Of a DNA stretch of 64,000 nucleotides, positions 51,401 through 59,096 are shown in pieces (the first letter of the stretch is position 1; every line of letters begins with the position of its first letter). The DNA is from Novosphingobium sp. Leaf2 (lineage in GTDB: Bacteria > Pseudomonadota > Alphaproteobacteria > Sphingomonadales > Sphingomonadaceae). Under the pieces are notes generated by a model. That model did not search any database, was not told where the DNA came from, and saw only the letters and a list, made by a program, of their open reading frames with translations. The stretch spans positions 186,001-250,000 of the forward strand of contig NZ_LMJY01000017.1 of the NCBI RefSeq assembly GCF_001421325.1, given 5' to 3'. The position numbers were made by a program, and so were the translations under genes.

Positions 51401-51955
51401 GGCATCTCCTCTGGCGGTATAATCCTTGGAATAGGATGCCTCCTGATCCAGGAGTGCTCTGGCACCATTGGGGTTGGCGATCGGCAACAAGACTTGGTCG
51501 ATTGACCGGGAAAGATCGTTGATGCCCCGCGCGCCATCTTGAAGGCCCGCATTCAGCGCGCCGGGAATGCCGGTGACAAAACTCTTGAGCCCGTCCCAGG
51601 CTTGGCCAAGTAGGCTGAGATTCTGCGTGTCATCCGCCGCCGCCGCAGCGCCGCGTGGATTGGCAATTGCCCAGCGACCCGTGGCGTGATTCGCCTGCGC
51701 GACATCGGCAAACCGCTTGGCGGTCAGCGCCTTTTCATAGGCATCGGCGTTGCCCTCGACATCGGACGGGTTCTCGCCAGCATCGCGCGCAATGCGTGTG
51801 GTCCGCGCCACATCGTCGGGGTTGCCGCTTTCGAGAATGGTCTGGCGAGCATCTTTCGCTCGCATGTTGGCCAGCGTGTCCGCTACCGGATCTGAAGCGC
51901 GGGTTTGACGCCGCTGCCTTTCGTAGTAATCGAAGGGAATAACGGGGCCTGCCAT
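45494..51955 (-). CDS. Giant polyvalent internal virion protein (zincin, ART-like domain, LPD-type C-terminus)
   Basis: This 2153-residue protein takes the place of T7 gp16-type ejected core proteins. Visible parts are an N-terminal helical region, a phage-type module with SVFIPGDAIRTL (about 420), and a metallopeptidase motif, HELGHMWLEEL, near 786. An ADP-ribosyltransferase-like segment follows at about 830-945 (LLHGSPN, GGFYAAAEDR, VEYAVLNKD). The downstream zincin helix HELFARGIEAYFMEG lies near 970. Long coiled regions (about 1050-1450) and a C-terminal LPD-type domain (about 1650-2150, GYIDRVVSVPTWMAGY ... MTMFYSYFSAQYQRERTLG) complete it. It probably enters the cell with the DNA and modifies or cleaves host proteins. 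Confidence 0.85.
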   Translation of the reverse strand: MAGPVIPFDYYERQRRQTRASDPVADTLANMRAKDARQTILESGNPDDVARTTRIARDAGENPSDVEGNADAYEKALTAKRFADVAQANHATGRWAIANPRGAAAAADDTQNLSLLGQAWDGLKSFVTGIPGALNAGLQDGARGINDLSRSIDQVLLPIANPNGARALLDQEASYSKDYTARGDAAFPKGRGKTSTSILQGVRSIPSSLTAAALTALTRSPAIGTGFIGATTGATSYQEGLGKGLSGPEALRYGLAQGGTEALTEYMPAGTLADLITRRTPFGKTVLRELSQELVGENTATVVQDLADWAYLPENRNKTFADYLKARPQAALDTTLATIGGVGGTTALVGAVHRATDATASVAGRVQDARQAQAERTFLDQAATAATSSKLKQRDPEAFRDLIREHAQDANAQSVFIPGDAIRTLMQQSDDLGADPGLWRGWQEAAQSGGDVVMPIEDFLTDVVGTPAWDAIKDDVRLTQGGISPREAQAFDDAMSDVIGRAADEMRVRDQADQASKSVRDKLVDQVATMFGGSFTSPVARQYAEIAVQRAQARAARLGMDLKGDEFNNLDVRQVLPESVAQARQADRLDLVINAMRKRADANYGVGPSLLDFIKKRGGVNDVGGDLASMGVPSKYLTGFDPRQTEMMGGLSGIGDYGLDNTLQAAITAGYFPDLANVENEAGPSTLDTQTLLDAIAEEIAGRPRYADNRTDDVRASAEDLRQMLDEAGHSPSEMSDAEIRSVIDDMAKPPASGRAYQQDARGQIVFDQGRQTIELFQSRNLSTPIHELGHMWLEELRFDASLPEAPEQVKADWAAVQRWFAANGHPIGGPKGVALLHGSPNANLTLNDVQILRDPALQKQGKKGRQYGGFYAAAEDRISDAEGYAGANGSVYEVRLSPDAVIEEKQGDITRLTAAQIAEYRARGVDAVYGKDPRGRVEYAVLNKDAIASFGRRGEAEAESFSGAIPTDAHELFARGIEAYFMEGKAPTPALTRIFENVRQWMVSIYKTVANLRAPISSEIREVFDRMLATDEEIAAAQERQGIAALFKDAASVGMSDAEFQAYQAQAGAARAASHASLLDKTMKAIRRRETERYREARKGVREEQVQRIDASPVYRALANIKADRISKEWIVDRMALDALELLPKRVPPLYRDGGVNPETIAEMSGYRSATEMLESLIGAEQAHRQAKEGGDPRSMRERAIETATDEEMNRRYGDPLNDGSIEREALAAVENEQQGEVIAAEIRVLGRTTGGRPTPYRAARDWARSKVRSGRWVDEVSPGAIQRHARNAAKAGRLAEEALAKGDREEAYRQKQFQMLNSALITEAKAAADEVESAVKRMDAIARATTRKSVDQEYLEQAQTLLEAVDLRRRSQIYEKRKGRFAAWAQARETEGYDVIVPDTFEVTLGQTNWSQLPADAILTLDETVKQIMHLGRLKQTLLDNQEEREWEAVINEAVDAAGNLRGKPPADLAERGWWDGLKSRVFSIDASLLKMETVFDWLDGGDPNGIFNRVAFRPVAEAQAQEQDMLKDYYGRIKALFEAVPASTVERWNDVETPPFIDPHTERPMRVNRKQLVAMALNVGNEGNLQRLADGYRVNPEAIISHLDQTLTADEWTFVQGVWNTIDTLWPQIEALERRVNGVAPEKIAPREFTLGNGTKMKGGYYPAIYDSSRDYRAEQHSGRESDVFESRYTRATTRASSTKERSEQVKRPILLDLGVINRHLGEVIHDVTHREAVIKANRFLSSEQVRRAVEGALGQEIGQQFRPWVKHVANAWAMERAGNEGFGHFLGKLRANVTAVGMGLRATTMVTQIAGYSNSAEVVGEAAIAKAVASFSAHPIETTRFVMERSDEVRHRMDTLDRDVSAEINRLAATNPVGRAARTVVDGRRFFYHGIGYIDRVVSVPTWMAGYNNALAAGMSERDAAYAGDKAVRQSQGSGAPKDLAAIQRGTGKWGEALKLMTMFYSYFSAQYQRERTLGRDIGGQDERRPRNVPRLAARAFFLLILPTIATELLRASVGASAGPDDDEWWAQWFSRKVLANAIGPIPVARDVFEPSWNAVVGNQVFAPTISPVARALESFVKGAGSAAKVAKGEKTKHATKDVLEAVGYSTGLVPGQIASATQFLVDVGQGDADPETFGDWLQGLSTGKIKDD

Positions 51956-52002
51956 GCCTCCGGGATAGGCTCGGGGCAGGGGGCATTGAATCGCGAGGCC
52001 TT

Positions 52003-52218
52003 ATGGACGCCGACACGGTATGGGGATCTGTCTTTGCTGTTTACGTCCTGCTTGGTCTTTACCCGATGAGCGAATCAGCGGTGAAGCCCAACAAATCCCT
52101 TCCTGACGAACTGTGGCGAGAACAGTGGTCGCGAGATTATTGGAAAAGAAGCCGCTTGTTGGTTTATTGGTGCGCGGGGCTGATCTTGCTTATCATAGCT
52201 TGGTCAGTGTTTCAGTGA
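52003..52218 (+). CDS. Candidate moron: small membrane protein opposite to the late operon
   Basis: This 71-residue frame lies on the plus strand and exactly fills the only sizeable gap (256 bp) between two late genes read the other way. GAGG lies 4 nt before the ATG. It has two hydrophobic segments (about 5-22, TVWGSVFAVYVLLGLYPM, and 52-70, LLVYWCAGLILLIIAWSVF) around a charged loop. Short membrane proteins in such places often block superinfection or alter the lysogen. No homologue was recognised. Its 3' end overlaps the neighbouring stop by 7 nt. Confidence 0.6.
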   Translation: MDADTVWGSVFAVYVLLGLYPMSESAVKPNKSLPDELWREQWSRDYWKRSRLLVYWCAGLILLIIAWSVFQ

Positions 52219-54341
52219 CGCTGCCTAAGACCCCCAGCCTGCACCCACTGCTGGTACGCCGAAACCATATCGCCATTTGTGGGCGGACGATTGCCCGACC
52301 AGCTTGACATAAATTTCTGCCGAAAGTCGTCCGGCACATCAGTCAACAGTTCGTAGACCGGTTTGCTGGAGCGGCCAAGGATACCGCCAGCGTTCGGGAT
52401 CTGTCGCATGCCGGACTGGAAAATGGTCGATACGTCCTGCTTCGTCAGAGTGCCCTTTTTCTGGTAGACCTGCGACAGCGATCCGCTCATGTAATCGTAC
52501 ATGGCGACCTTCTGCCGATCGTCCAGCTTGAGCCCGTTGTGCTTATCCTGAAAATTGATCTCGGACTGGATTTGGCCGCGATAATCCACTTCGGAATAGG
52601 TTTTGGGCGGCCTACTCGCGAGATCGGCCTGCTTCATCGCCAAGGTGTTCAACTGTGCAGCCGGGATCACACCGACGTATTTCTTCAGGTCTTGTGACTT
52701 GAAGCCGTCAGGGTCAAACCGCGCCTGCGCCTCAAGCTGCCACGTTGCCGACTGGCCGCGATCCGCCGTTTCCTGTTTGGCCTTTGCTTCTGTGATGCGG
52801 CGCTCCGCCGCCCCATATTCAGCCATATCCACGGGCGCCAGATTGTCGCGGACGGCTTTGGGCAGCATAGAGACCTTAAAGTTGTCGCCAGCGTTCAGGG
52901 CGATCGTGCGGGCTTGCTCATCGGCGCTGCGGTGCTGTTCCTTGAGCAGGCTCTCATCGGTCGCCATGCGCTTATCCCAGACCTGCTCGACCCGCTTCGT
53001 GACCTCTGGCGACCAACCTTCCGATAGCGCCTTGTCCTTGATCTGCTGATAAATCGCAGGACGGTCCCATTCACGCGGCGCATTCGTATATCCCACCGCG
53101 CCACCAAGCCAGCCCTTGGCCTTCTCTTTATGCGCGCCGAGGATCTGCTCCACATGCGTCGTGACGGTGCCATTACCGTCGCTGGCATTGTAGCGGCCTG
53201 GCGAGCCGGCGTTGATCGTGGAATAGAGATCCATCACGCCCATGCCGGATTTGAAGCCGCGATCCTGCAGATAATCGCCAACCGCCTTTGTCCAGGCCTC
53301 GGGAGACGATGACTTGTCTATGCCGTATTTCTTGCGTTCCGCAGGGCCGAACTGGATCAGGCCCATATAATTCCCGCCCTTGCCGCCCATGATCGTGGGC
53401 GAAAAGGTGCCTCCCGTCTCGTAGGACATCACCGCAGCCATGTCCGCAGGATCAAGGCCGAAGCGTTTGGCGACATTGACAGCTACACTTTGCCACGGTC
53501 CAGTTGCTGCCGCAGGCGCGTTTCCAGCTGTCGGAGCGACCTGGATCAGATCGGCGCGGTAGTCATCCACGCGATCCTGCAACGGACCCTGCATCCGCGC
53601 CAGCGTCTTTGTATAAAGGTCGCCGGTCATCTCATCACGGTATGCGCCAAGATATTGGCCCACCGCGTCGATGTCAGGATCAGGCGCCGAGAACATGCGG
53701 TCCAACACCCCGCCGTGCATTTTCGTCAGCGCGGCTTTTTCCGCAACAGCATAGGCGGTAGGGTTGGCCTTTTCGTCCCAGCCCTCGAACTGCAGCTGCC
53801 GGCGCACACTGTCGCGCAACTGCAAACCTGAATTGTCCCGAAAAGCCGGATTGTCGGACGCCACGGCAGCATCGACGAGCGCACTTTGCTCGATCCCGAA
53901 GCTGGCCTTGGTTTCTTCATTGGCCTGCCCAAGCGCCCAATTAGCGCCCATGCTCCGGGCTGCGCCATCAGACTCCAACAGCCCCATGGCGATCATCTGG
54001 CGCTGGCGCGGGGTCTTGGCGGACTCCAGCACATCGGTTTTGATCTTGTCGAGGGTCTCGTTGAATCCCTGTTGCCCGGCCCGCGCCTGGCCAAGCTTCA
54101 ATTGCTTGAAGCCGTCCAGCGTCGTTGAAATCTGTTGGCGAGCGCCGGCAACTGCTATGCGTGCTTGGGTTTCGTCATTGACTGCGTTGATCTTATCCTG
54201 CTGATCGGCAAGGCCGGCAAGACCCTTGAAGCCTTCGGCCAGCATCTCCAAGCCGGTCGGCCCCTCAGGCGCACGAAAGCGAGCTCCTGTCGTCTGGACG
54301 GGTGCAACCTGGCCGGGCTGATACGTGGGAACGCGGGGCAT
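52212..54341 (-). CDS. Internal virion protein with lytic transglycosylase domain
   Basis: This 709-residue protein has N-terminal helical repeats (1-260), then a goose-lysozyme/SLT-like domain (about 285-400): FGLDPADMAAVMSYETGG (catalytic glutamate about 307), NYMGLIQFGPAERKKYG and YSTINAGSPGRYNASDGNG. The C-terminal half is helical and rich in Q, A and K. It would open the peptidoglycan during DNA ejection, like the transglycosylase of T7 gp16. It overlaps the upstream internal protein start by 1 nt. Confidence 0.85.
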   Translation of the reverse strand: MPRVPTYQPGQVAPVQTTGARFRAPEGPTGLEMLAEGFKGLAGLADQQDKINAVNDETQARIAVAGARQQISTTLDGFKQLKLGQARAGQQGFNETLDKIKTDVLESAKTPRQRQMIAMGLLESDGAARSMGANWALGQANEETKASFGIEQSALVDAAVASDNPAFRDNSGLQLRDSVRRQLQFEGWDEKANPTAYAVAEKAALTKMHGGVLDRMFSAPDPDIDAVGQYLGAYRDEMTGDLYTKTLARMQGPLQDRVDDYRADLIQVAPTAGNAPAAATGPWQSVAVNVAKRFGLDPADMAAVMSYETGGTFSPTIMGGKGGNYMGLIQFGPAERKKYGIDKSSSPEAWTKAVGDYLQDRGFKSGMGVMDLYSTINAGSPGRYNASDGNGTVTTHVEQILGAHKEKAKGWLGGAVGYTNAPREWDRPAIYQQIKDKALSEGWSPEVTKRVEQVWDKRMATDESLLKEQHRSADEQARTIALNAGDNFKVSMLPKAVRDNLAPVDMAEYGAAERRITEAKAKQETADRGQSATWQLEAQARFDPDGFKSQDLKKYVGVIPAAQLNTLAMKQADLASRPPKTYSEVDYRGQIQSEINFQDKHNGLKLDDRQKVAMYDYMSGSLSQVYQKKGTLTKQDVSTIFQSGMRQIPNAGGILGRSSKPVYELLTDVPDDFRQKFMSSWSGNRPPTNGDMVSAYQQWVQAGGLRQRH

Positions 54342-54838
54342 TATGTGCCGCTTTTCATCTTGTTATATTGGTTGGCGCCGGAAAGGATCGACGATCCCGC
54401 ATCGAACCCCGACTTGATCAGTGCCATGGTTCCAGCTTGACGCGAGGCCGATGCTTGCCCGGTATAGTTTGAAGCCTGAATGTCATGGCCGCGCACGTTC
54501 TGCGCACCCTGCTTGTAGATGCGATTAGCATCCTCGCGGCCCAGCATTTCGGTGTCGTCCTGTACCCATTGCGCTGTGCCCATATCGACACTGACGCCGC
54601 CTGCCGCAGCGCGGGCACGTTGAGCACCTTTCAGCTGGCCAACTTTGCGGTAGTGGTCCAGCGCCGCCTCGCGCGTGTTTTCCATTTCCTGCTGGCCGGC
54701 TTCGCGCTCCATATCGGCATTGCGATCAGCAATCTTTGCCTGAAACTTCGCCTGCGCGTTGGCAGCGAGGCCACCAGTGATGGAGCCCGCCGCTGCCAGT
54801 CCCGCTGCTATGATAGGAAGCGCTGCTGGTCCGCACAT
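54341..54838 (-). CDS. Internal virion (core) protein, T7 gp14-like position
   Basis: This 165-residue protein has an N-terminal glycine/alanine-rich hydrophobic segment (PAALPIIAAGLAAAGSITGG) that could insert into a membrane, then a long helix (about 25-75) rich in Q, A, E and R, and a C-terminal glycine-rich part. This is the usual look of podoviral ejected pore-forming proteins. Confidence 0.75.
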   Translation of the reverse strand: MCGPAALPIIAAGLAAAGSITGGLAANAQAKFQAKIADRNADMEREAGQQEMENTREAALDHYRKVGQLKGAQRARAAAGGVSVDMGTAQWVQDDTEMLGREDANRIYKQGAQNVRGHDIQASNYTGQASASRQAGTMALIKSGFDAGSSILSGANQYNKMKSGT

Positions 54839-55297
54839 TCACCCGATCCTTTCGAAATGCCGGAACGGCACGCCGCGTACCACCACGTGTTCCTTGGCCA
54901 CCGTGAACCCCCAGCGCTCAAGCAACCGGATGGCGCGCCGATTATCCGCAGACACTAGGTTGCATAGCCGCAGCGATGAATCGCCCATGCGCGCCAGGAT
55001 ACCGGGCCCCCACATCAAGAGCGCTTTACCGTGACGGTAAACCTCATCGGTCCCCAGAAACCAAGGCGTCCCCACCCGGTCTATCAGGCTTTCAACGACC
55101 ACTCCAAACACGGCCTCAGGCCGGCCATCGACAAGCGCGGTCCATGCTTTGTCGCTGGTCACGACGCCGTGGCGAAGCGCGTCCTTGCCGCTGCGGCCCA
55201 TCGCCTCGCATTCGCGCCGGTCAATATCACGAAGGCGATTTGCCACCGTATTGATATGCCTCCACTCTGCTGGAACGATGCGGATGCGCTGATCCAT
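54839..55297 (-). CDS. GNAT-like virion assembly protein (T7 gp13-like)
   Basis: This 152-residue protein starts at the ATG overlapping the nozzle stop (TGATG). It has an acetyltransferase-like order: AVFGVVVESLIDRVGTPWFLGTDEV, then LCNLVSADNRRAIRLLERWGFTV at the C-terminus. T7 gp13-type proteins share this fold and help place internal core proteins, usually without acetyl-CoA use. It lies between nozzle and core genes, which is the expected place. Confidence 0.75.
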   Translation of the reverse strand: MDQRIRIVPAEWRHINTVANRLRDIDRRECEAMGRSGKDALRHGVVTSDKAWTALVDGRPEAVFGVVVESLIDRVGTPWFLGTDEVYRHGKALLMWGPGILARMGDSSLRLCNLVSADNRRAIRLLERWGFTVAKEHVVVRGVPFRHFERIG

Positions 55298-57108
55298 CAG
55301 CCACCGATCACCATGTCCCGCGTCACGCCCAGAACCGTCATTGGCAAAGGATCGACAGAGCGTATCCAGCACGTGACTTCGTTCCACGCCTTGCCATCGG
55401 TGGACAAAACGTAATCATCGCCATTCATCAGATCGTCGGGCGCGCCATAGGCTTCACTTGTGCGGCTTTTGATCAGGAACAAATGCTCAGCATCGATGCC
55501 CGCGTAGACCGATCGGCTATCGCGAAGGATCAGGCAAACGTCGCCCGTCTGCTGGCGCCGGCCAGTGTTGTTTCCACCGTCTGGCAGGTTGGCCCTGATC
55601 GGCAAAAGGTCTATGTCAGAGGTGTAGGGCAGGCCAAATGTCACCCGCTTTGCGGTAGGCTTGTTCGGCGGCAACGTGACGTGTCCGTTCGTGACGGCAA
55701 GGCCATGTACGACCACTCCGTCAACCAGCCCCGATACCGTGCGGCCCTCCAGATGCCATAGCCCGGAAAACGTAGATTGCGGCTCATCGAACGATGCCGA
55801 GATAGCGCAGTCGAGATACACGCTGCTGGCCACATCGTCCCATAGTTGCGGGGCCATGCGCTCCACAAAGCGCCGGGTCACGCCGCCCACAATCCTATCC
55901 ACCAGGAAATAGACCCGGTTCTCACCGCCCTCGGATATGCTGATACAATCCACAAATGACCCATCCGTCTCGCAAATGGTCCACCCCCATACGTTTTGAT
56001 CCTGCTCCCAGGTGAAGCATAGCAGGGCTCCATCCGACCTCACGGCCCAGATCATGGATCGAGGCTCTTGCGCATAGCACCACGCTTTGATCGAAAAGCC
56101 CTCGAACAGGTGCGGCGAGAAAATCGAAACATCGTTCGACTTCTGGCCATCGTACTCAAAGCTATACTGGATCGTGCGGACGGACGAGCCTACGGATGGT
56201 GCGTAGAAAACGACGTTATCGATAACCAACGCACCAAGCCGCGACGCCCCGCGCCCGATCTGGCGCTTCACCGAAGGAGGCGAATTGCCCGTCAGGATGC
56301 CGCCCTGGCCATCGCCATCGACCGTAAAGATGCTGTCGGACGTAAGCGCCAGCAGGCCCGTGGTGGATACCAGCTGGTTGATCGAGTTGACCCGGCCCGC
56401 CACGATCGAAAACGCGATGCTGTCATCCTCGCGCAACGGCTGCGATCGGTCCATGTTTTCAAGCAGCGCCGATCGCGTAGCCCATATGCCGTTGGGCGTG
56501 TTATAGGATCGCGCCCACATCGCCCGCTGCTCGAACAGGGCAACGGTAGACGGATAATCCCCAGCGCCGGGGAACGGGTTGTAGGCCTCAGGAGGCGCGC
56601 GATCGAGAGCGGGACCTATATTGTCGTCGCGGAATGTCAGCTTATCGGTGGTGCCGATGTATCCGAAAAACTGCGAATTGTCGGCTTTGTAGACGTTATA
56701 CCGATCTGCGCCCGAAACCGCCGCCCATCCGAATGTGACGTAGTTGCGCTTGAGGGAAAGATCGACCGTGGCAGTCTGAATGCCTGATGCCCGGCTCTCT
56801 TCCCCGGTGTCCTCATTCACGGCGGTGACGCAATACGACACGGGCTGCGGGAAAAAATTGTCGCCGTCGTTCTCGGAATCCACATTGGGCTGCGTGGGAA
56901 CGATTGTCGTGCTGCCGGGCGCAGCCAGGACGGGAGAGAACGTCACCTTGATAAACCGCCAGTCGGTATGGCCGTAGCGCACCAGTTTCCACGGCTCATG
57001 GTCGATGTGCGCCATATACATGGTGTCTGCGGTCTGCTCGTAATCGACCTCAGACAGTTCAACGCCGTTGTAAGGTGTCGGGGCGATATACGCGCGCGAA
57101 ACGCCCAT
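55297..57108 (-). CDS. Tail nozzle (tail tubular protein B-like), C-terminal portion
   Basis: This 603-residue beta-rich protein starts with MGVSRAYIAPTPYNGVELSEVDYEQTADTMYMAH, a motif typical of the middle of podoviral nozzle/stabilisation proteins (the 'sQ.aDvmy..h' block). It continues with ITAVNEDTGEESRAS, a SVGSSVRTIQYSFEYDG block and a C-terminal beta domain. In most relatives this is continuous with the part encoded here as a separate 217-residue gene upstream. Stop and start overlap by 1 nt in different frames. Confidence 0.85.
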   Translation of the reverse strand: MGVSRAYIAPTPYNGVELSEVDYEQTADTMYMAHIDHEPWKLVRYGHTDWRFIKVTFSPVLAAPGSTTIVPTQPNVDSENDGDNFFPQPVSYCVTAVNEDTGEESRASGIQTATVDLSLKRNYVTFGWAAVSGADRYNVYKADNSQFFGYIGTTDKLTFRDDNIGPALDRAPPEAYNPFPGAGDYPSTVALFEQRAMWARSYNTPNGIWATRSALLENMDRSQPLREDDSIAFSIVAGRVNSINQLVSTTGLLALTSDSIFTVDGDGQGGILTGNSPPSVKRQIGRGASRLGALVIDNVVFYAPSVGSSVRTIQYSFEYDGQKSNDVSIFSPHLFEGFSIKAWCYAQEPRSMIWAVRSDGALLCFTWEQDQNVWGWTICETDGSFVDCISISEGGENRVYFLVDRIVGGVTRRFVERMAPQLWDDVASSVYLDCAISASFDEPQSTFSGLWHLEGRTVSGLVDGVVVHGLAVTNGHVTLPPNKPTAKRVTFGLPYTSDIDLLPIRANLPDGGNNTGRRQQTGDVCLILRDSRSVYAGIDAEHLFLIKSRTSEAYGAPDDLMNGDDYVLSTDGKAWNEVTCWIRSVDPLPMTVLGVTRDMVIGG

Positions 57109-57761
57109 CAGTCCACCCCATAGTCGGGGCGGAATGGTTCGCCAGGCTTGATCACCACGGGCCGCGTCGGTGGCTCCACAACTGGCGGGACAACCGGAGG
57201 CGGCGGCGGCGGATCTGGCGTAACCGTCCTCGTGATCCCGCCTGTTGCCCCGGTAAAAGCAGGCATCGCGCTGGTGTCGATGTTGATGGAAAATGTATTG
57301 TCGTCGATAACCTGCACCACCTTGGCGATGCGACCGTTTAGCTGCTCGCCCAGCGCGCCGTTGATGCCATTCAGGAACACGCGATTCTCGGCTACATACG
57401 CATGGTACGCGGCTGTGATGGCAGCATTCGGCGCATTGGTTATACCGGTGATGGCAAGCTCATCCTCTACGATGCGCCCGCCCTCGGTCATCGGTGCCAT
57501 ATAGGCCTGCCCCATCTCAATGGCATAGGTCTGCGTCAGGCTGAATTGAAACGGGACAAGCCGGTTGTCGCCCAAGGTGTCGAAGACCTCTCCCACCAAG
57601 TGCGTGCCGGGCCGCTTGGTCAGGCCCCCATACTTGAGGACCATGACGTTGCGCGCTTTGCGCACGCCAGAGTTCCAAGCCTCGACATCGAACCGGCCAT
57701 AGAGATGGGGCGCGATCTCACCGCGCGAGAAATTCGTTTGCGCCGACCGAAAGTTGCTCAC
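57108..57761 (-). CDS. Tail nozzle N-terminal portion with inserted beta domain and proline-rich tail
   Basis: This 217-residue protein has residues 1-100 in the classic N-terminus of nozzle proteins (NFSRGEIAPHLYGRFDVEAWNSG, GGLTKRPGTHLVG). Residues 104-183 are a small beta domain (ITGITNAPNAAITAAYH ... NTFSINIDTSAM), also found in the tailspike. Residues 184-205 are a proline-rich linker. The stop overlaps the next start by 1 nt. Either the nozzle works as two chains, or a frameshift joins them. Confidence 0.8.
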   Translation of the reverse strand: MSNFRSAQTNFSRGEIAPHLYGRFDVEAWNSGVRKARNVMVLKYGGLTKRPGTHLVGEVFDTLGDNRLVPFQFSLTQTYAIEMGQAYMAPMTEGGRIVEDELAITGITNAPNAAITAAYHAYVAENRVFLNGINGALGEQLNGRIAKVVQVIDDNTFSINIDTSAMPAFTGATGGITRTVTPDPPPPPPVVPPVVEPPTRPVVIKPGEPFRPDYGVD

Positions 57762-58396
57762 GCGCCGTAGCCCTGACGCGCGTATTCGGCTTCGGTGACA
57801 TATCGGATCTGGTGGCGCTCGACCTTGTTTTCCTCGTCGGCCAGCGCCTTTGCCTTGGACTGTTCGGCCATGATCGAGAGCGTTTGCACCAGCTTCGGCT
57901 CTTTGGTCAGCGGCATTGCGATGCGCGCGGACAGTTCGTCGCAGAAGGCCTTCTGCAGCAGGGGCGTTAGGCTTCCGGCGTCAACGGTCGATCGCGTGTA
58001 AATCAGGGTGGCGTTGGTCACGTTCGTGTAGATCGAGCCGGACTCGTTCAGAAAAGCGAGGGGCGTCGCGTTCTGCAGCGGGAAGTTCGACGGTCCGGCC
58101 AAGGGCAGATATTGCGCGGCCTCGCCAACCTCACGAATGGCGAGCGGCTGCGCCATGTCCGAGGGGACGGCATACCGGTGCAGCCATTCGGACGGCCTGT
58201 CGTTCACCAGCTCTGCCAGAGGCGCTCTAGCCTGCGCAATCGCGAGACTATCGGACCAGTCGGCCATCTCGTTCAGCAGGGGTTGCGCAAATCGCTTGCA
58301 CTCACGCGATTCCAAGCTGCCTTCATCCAGGCTTGCGATCTGGCCCTTTGCGATAGCGGCAAGGGCGCGGTTGCAGAGGTCGATGAGTGCAGCCAT
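57758..58396 (-). CDS. Tail tubular protein A-like head-tail adaptor
   Basis: This 212-residue protein is of the T7 gp11 kind: an N-terminal helix DLCNRALAAIAKGQIASLDEGSLESRECKRF, then WLHRYAVPSDMAQPLAI and YTRSTVDAGSLTPLLQKAFCDELSARIAMPLT. It forms the ring between portal and nozzle. It overlaps the nozzle N-terminal gene by 4 nt. Confidence 0.85.
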   Translation of the reverse strand: MAALIDLCNRALAAIAKGQIASLDEGSLESRECKRFAQPLLNEMADWSDSLAIAQARAPLAELVNDRPSEWLHRYAVPSDMAQPLAIREVGEAAQYLPLAGPSNFPLQNATPLAFLNESGSIYTNVTNATLIYTRSTVDAGSLTPLLQKAFCDELSARIAMPLTKEPKLVQTLSIMAEQSKAKALADEENKVERHQIRYVTEAEYARQGYGA

Positions 58397-58436
58397 AGCG
58401 CTGGTTTACGGCGCAGGTGGGCAGGGTTGAATCGCG

Positions 58437-59096
58437 CTATCGTATGGCCGTTACCTTCACGGGCACCGAGTAGTTGGTGAGCAGCGTGACGACCGGTATA
58501 TACAGTGTCACCTCGACCTTACCGGGAACTGCGCAGCGAGCATCGCCCAGCATGTAGCCAGTAGGCATGGCATTAACTGGCGTGAGCACAAGCACGTCGC
58601 CCACAAGGGTGCCCGCGCAATCCAGAGTATGCAGACGAGGTCCGGCAGCAACGCCGACCAGAATACTGCCTGAAATCGTGACATTCGGCAACGCGACTTT
58701 GGCCGATGGACCGGTGGGGCCAGTAGCCCCTGCTGCTCCAGCTGGGCCTGTAGGTCCAGTCGGTCCAGTAGAGCCTGTATCTCCCTTTGAGCCCTGAATG
58801 CCGGCTGCTCCGGTGTCGCCTTTCGCGCCTTGTGGTCCGGTCGCGCCCGCAGCCCCCGCGTCACCTTTGGTGCCTGCCACACCCTGGGTTCCGGTATCAC
58901 CCTTGGGCCCGATTGGTCCTTGCGCACCCGTGGCTCCAGTTAGGCCGGCGAGGCCTTGGTCGCCTTTTTGCCCCTGGATGCCCTGTGCACCTTGGGGGCC
59001 GGCATCGCCTTTGCTGCCGGGGGCTCCGACAGGACCGCGCGCGCCAGTATCGCCCTTTGGCCCCGGAAGGCCATAGCCAGGTGATCGAACGCTCAT
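58437..59096 (-). CDS. Collagen-like virion protein
   Basis: This 219-residue protein has about 130 residues of Gly-X-Y triplets, with many GPKGD, GAQG and GPTGP units, then a 75-residue globular C-terminal domain ([15 protein letters not shown] ... [16 protein letters not shown]). Such trimeric collagen helices form fibres or spacers on phage virions. It overlaps the upstream gene by 4 nt. The repeat gives spurious frames on the other strand. Confidence 0.85.
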   Translation of the reverse strand: MSVRSPGYGLPGPKGDTGARGPVGAPGSKGDAGPQGAQGIQGQKGDQGLAGLTGATGAQGPIGPKGDTGTQGVAGTKGDAGAAGATGPQGAKGDTGAAGIQGSKGDTGSTGPTGPTGPAGAAGATGPTGPSAKVALPNVTISGSILVGVAAGPRLHTLDCAGTLVGDVLVLTPVNAMPTGYMLGDARCAVPGKVEVTLYIPVVTLLTNYSVPVKVTAIR

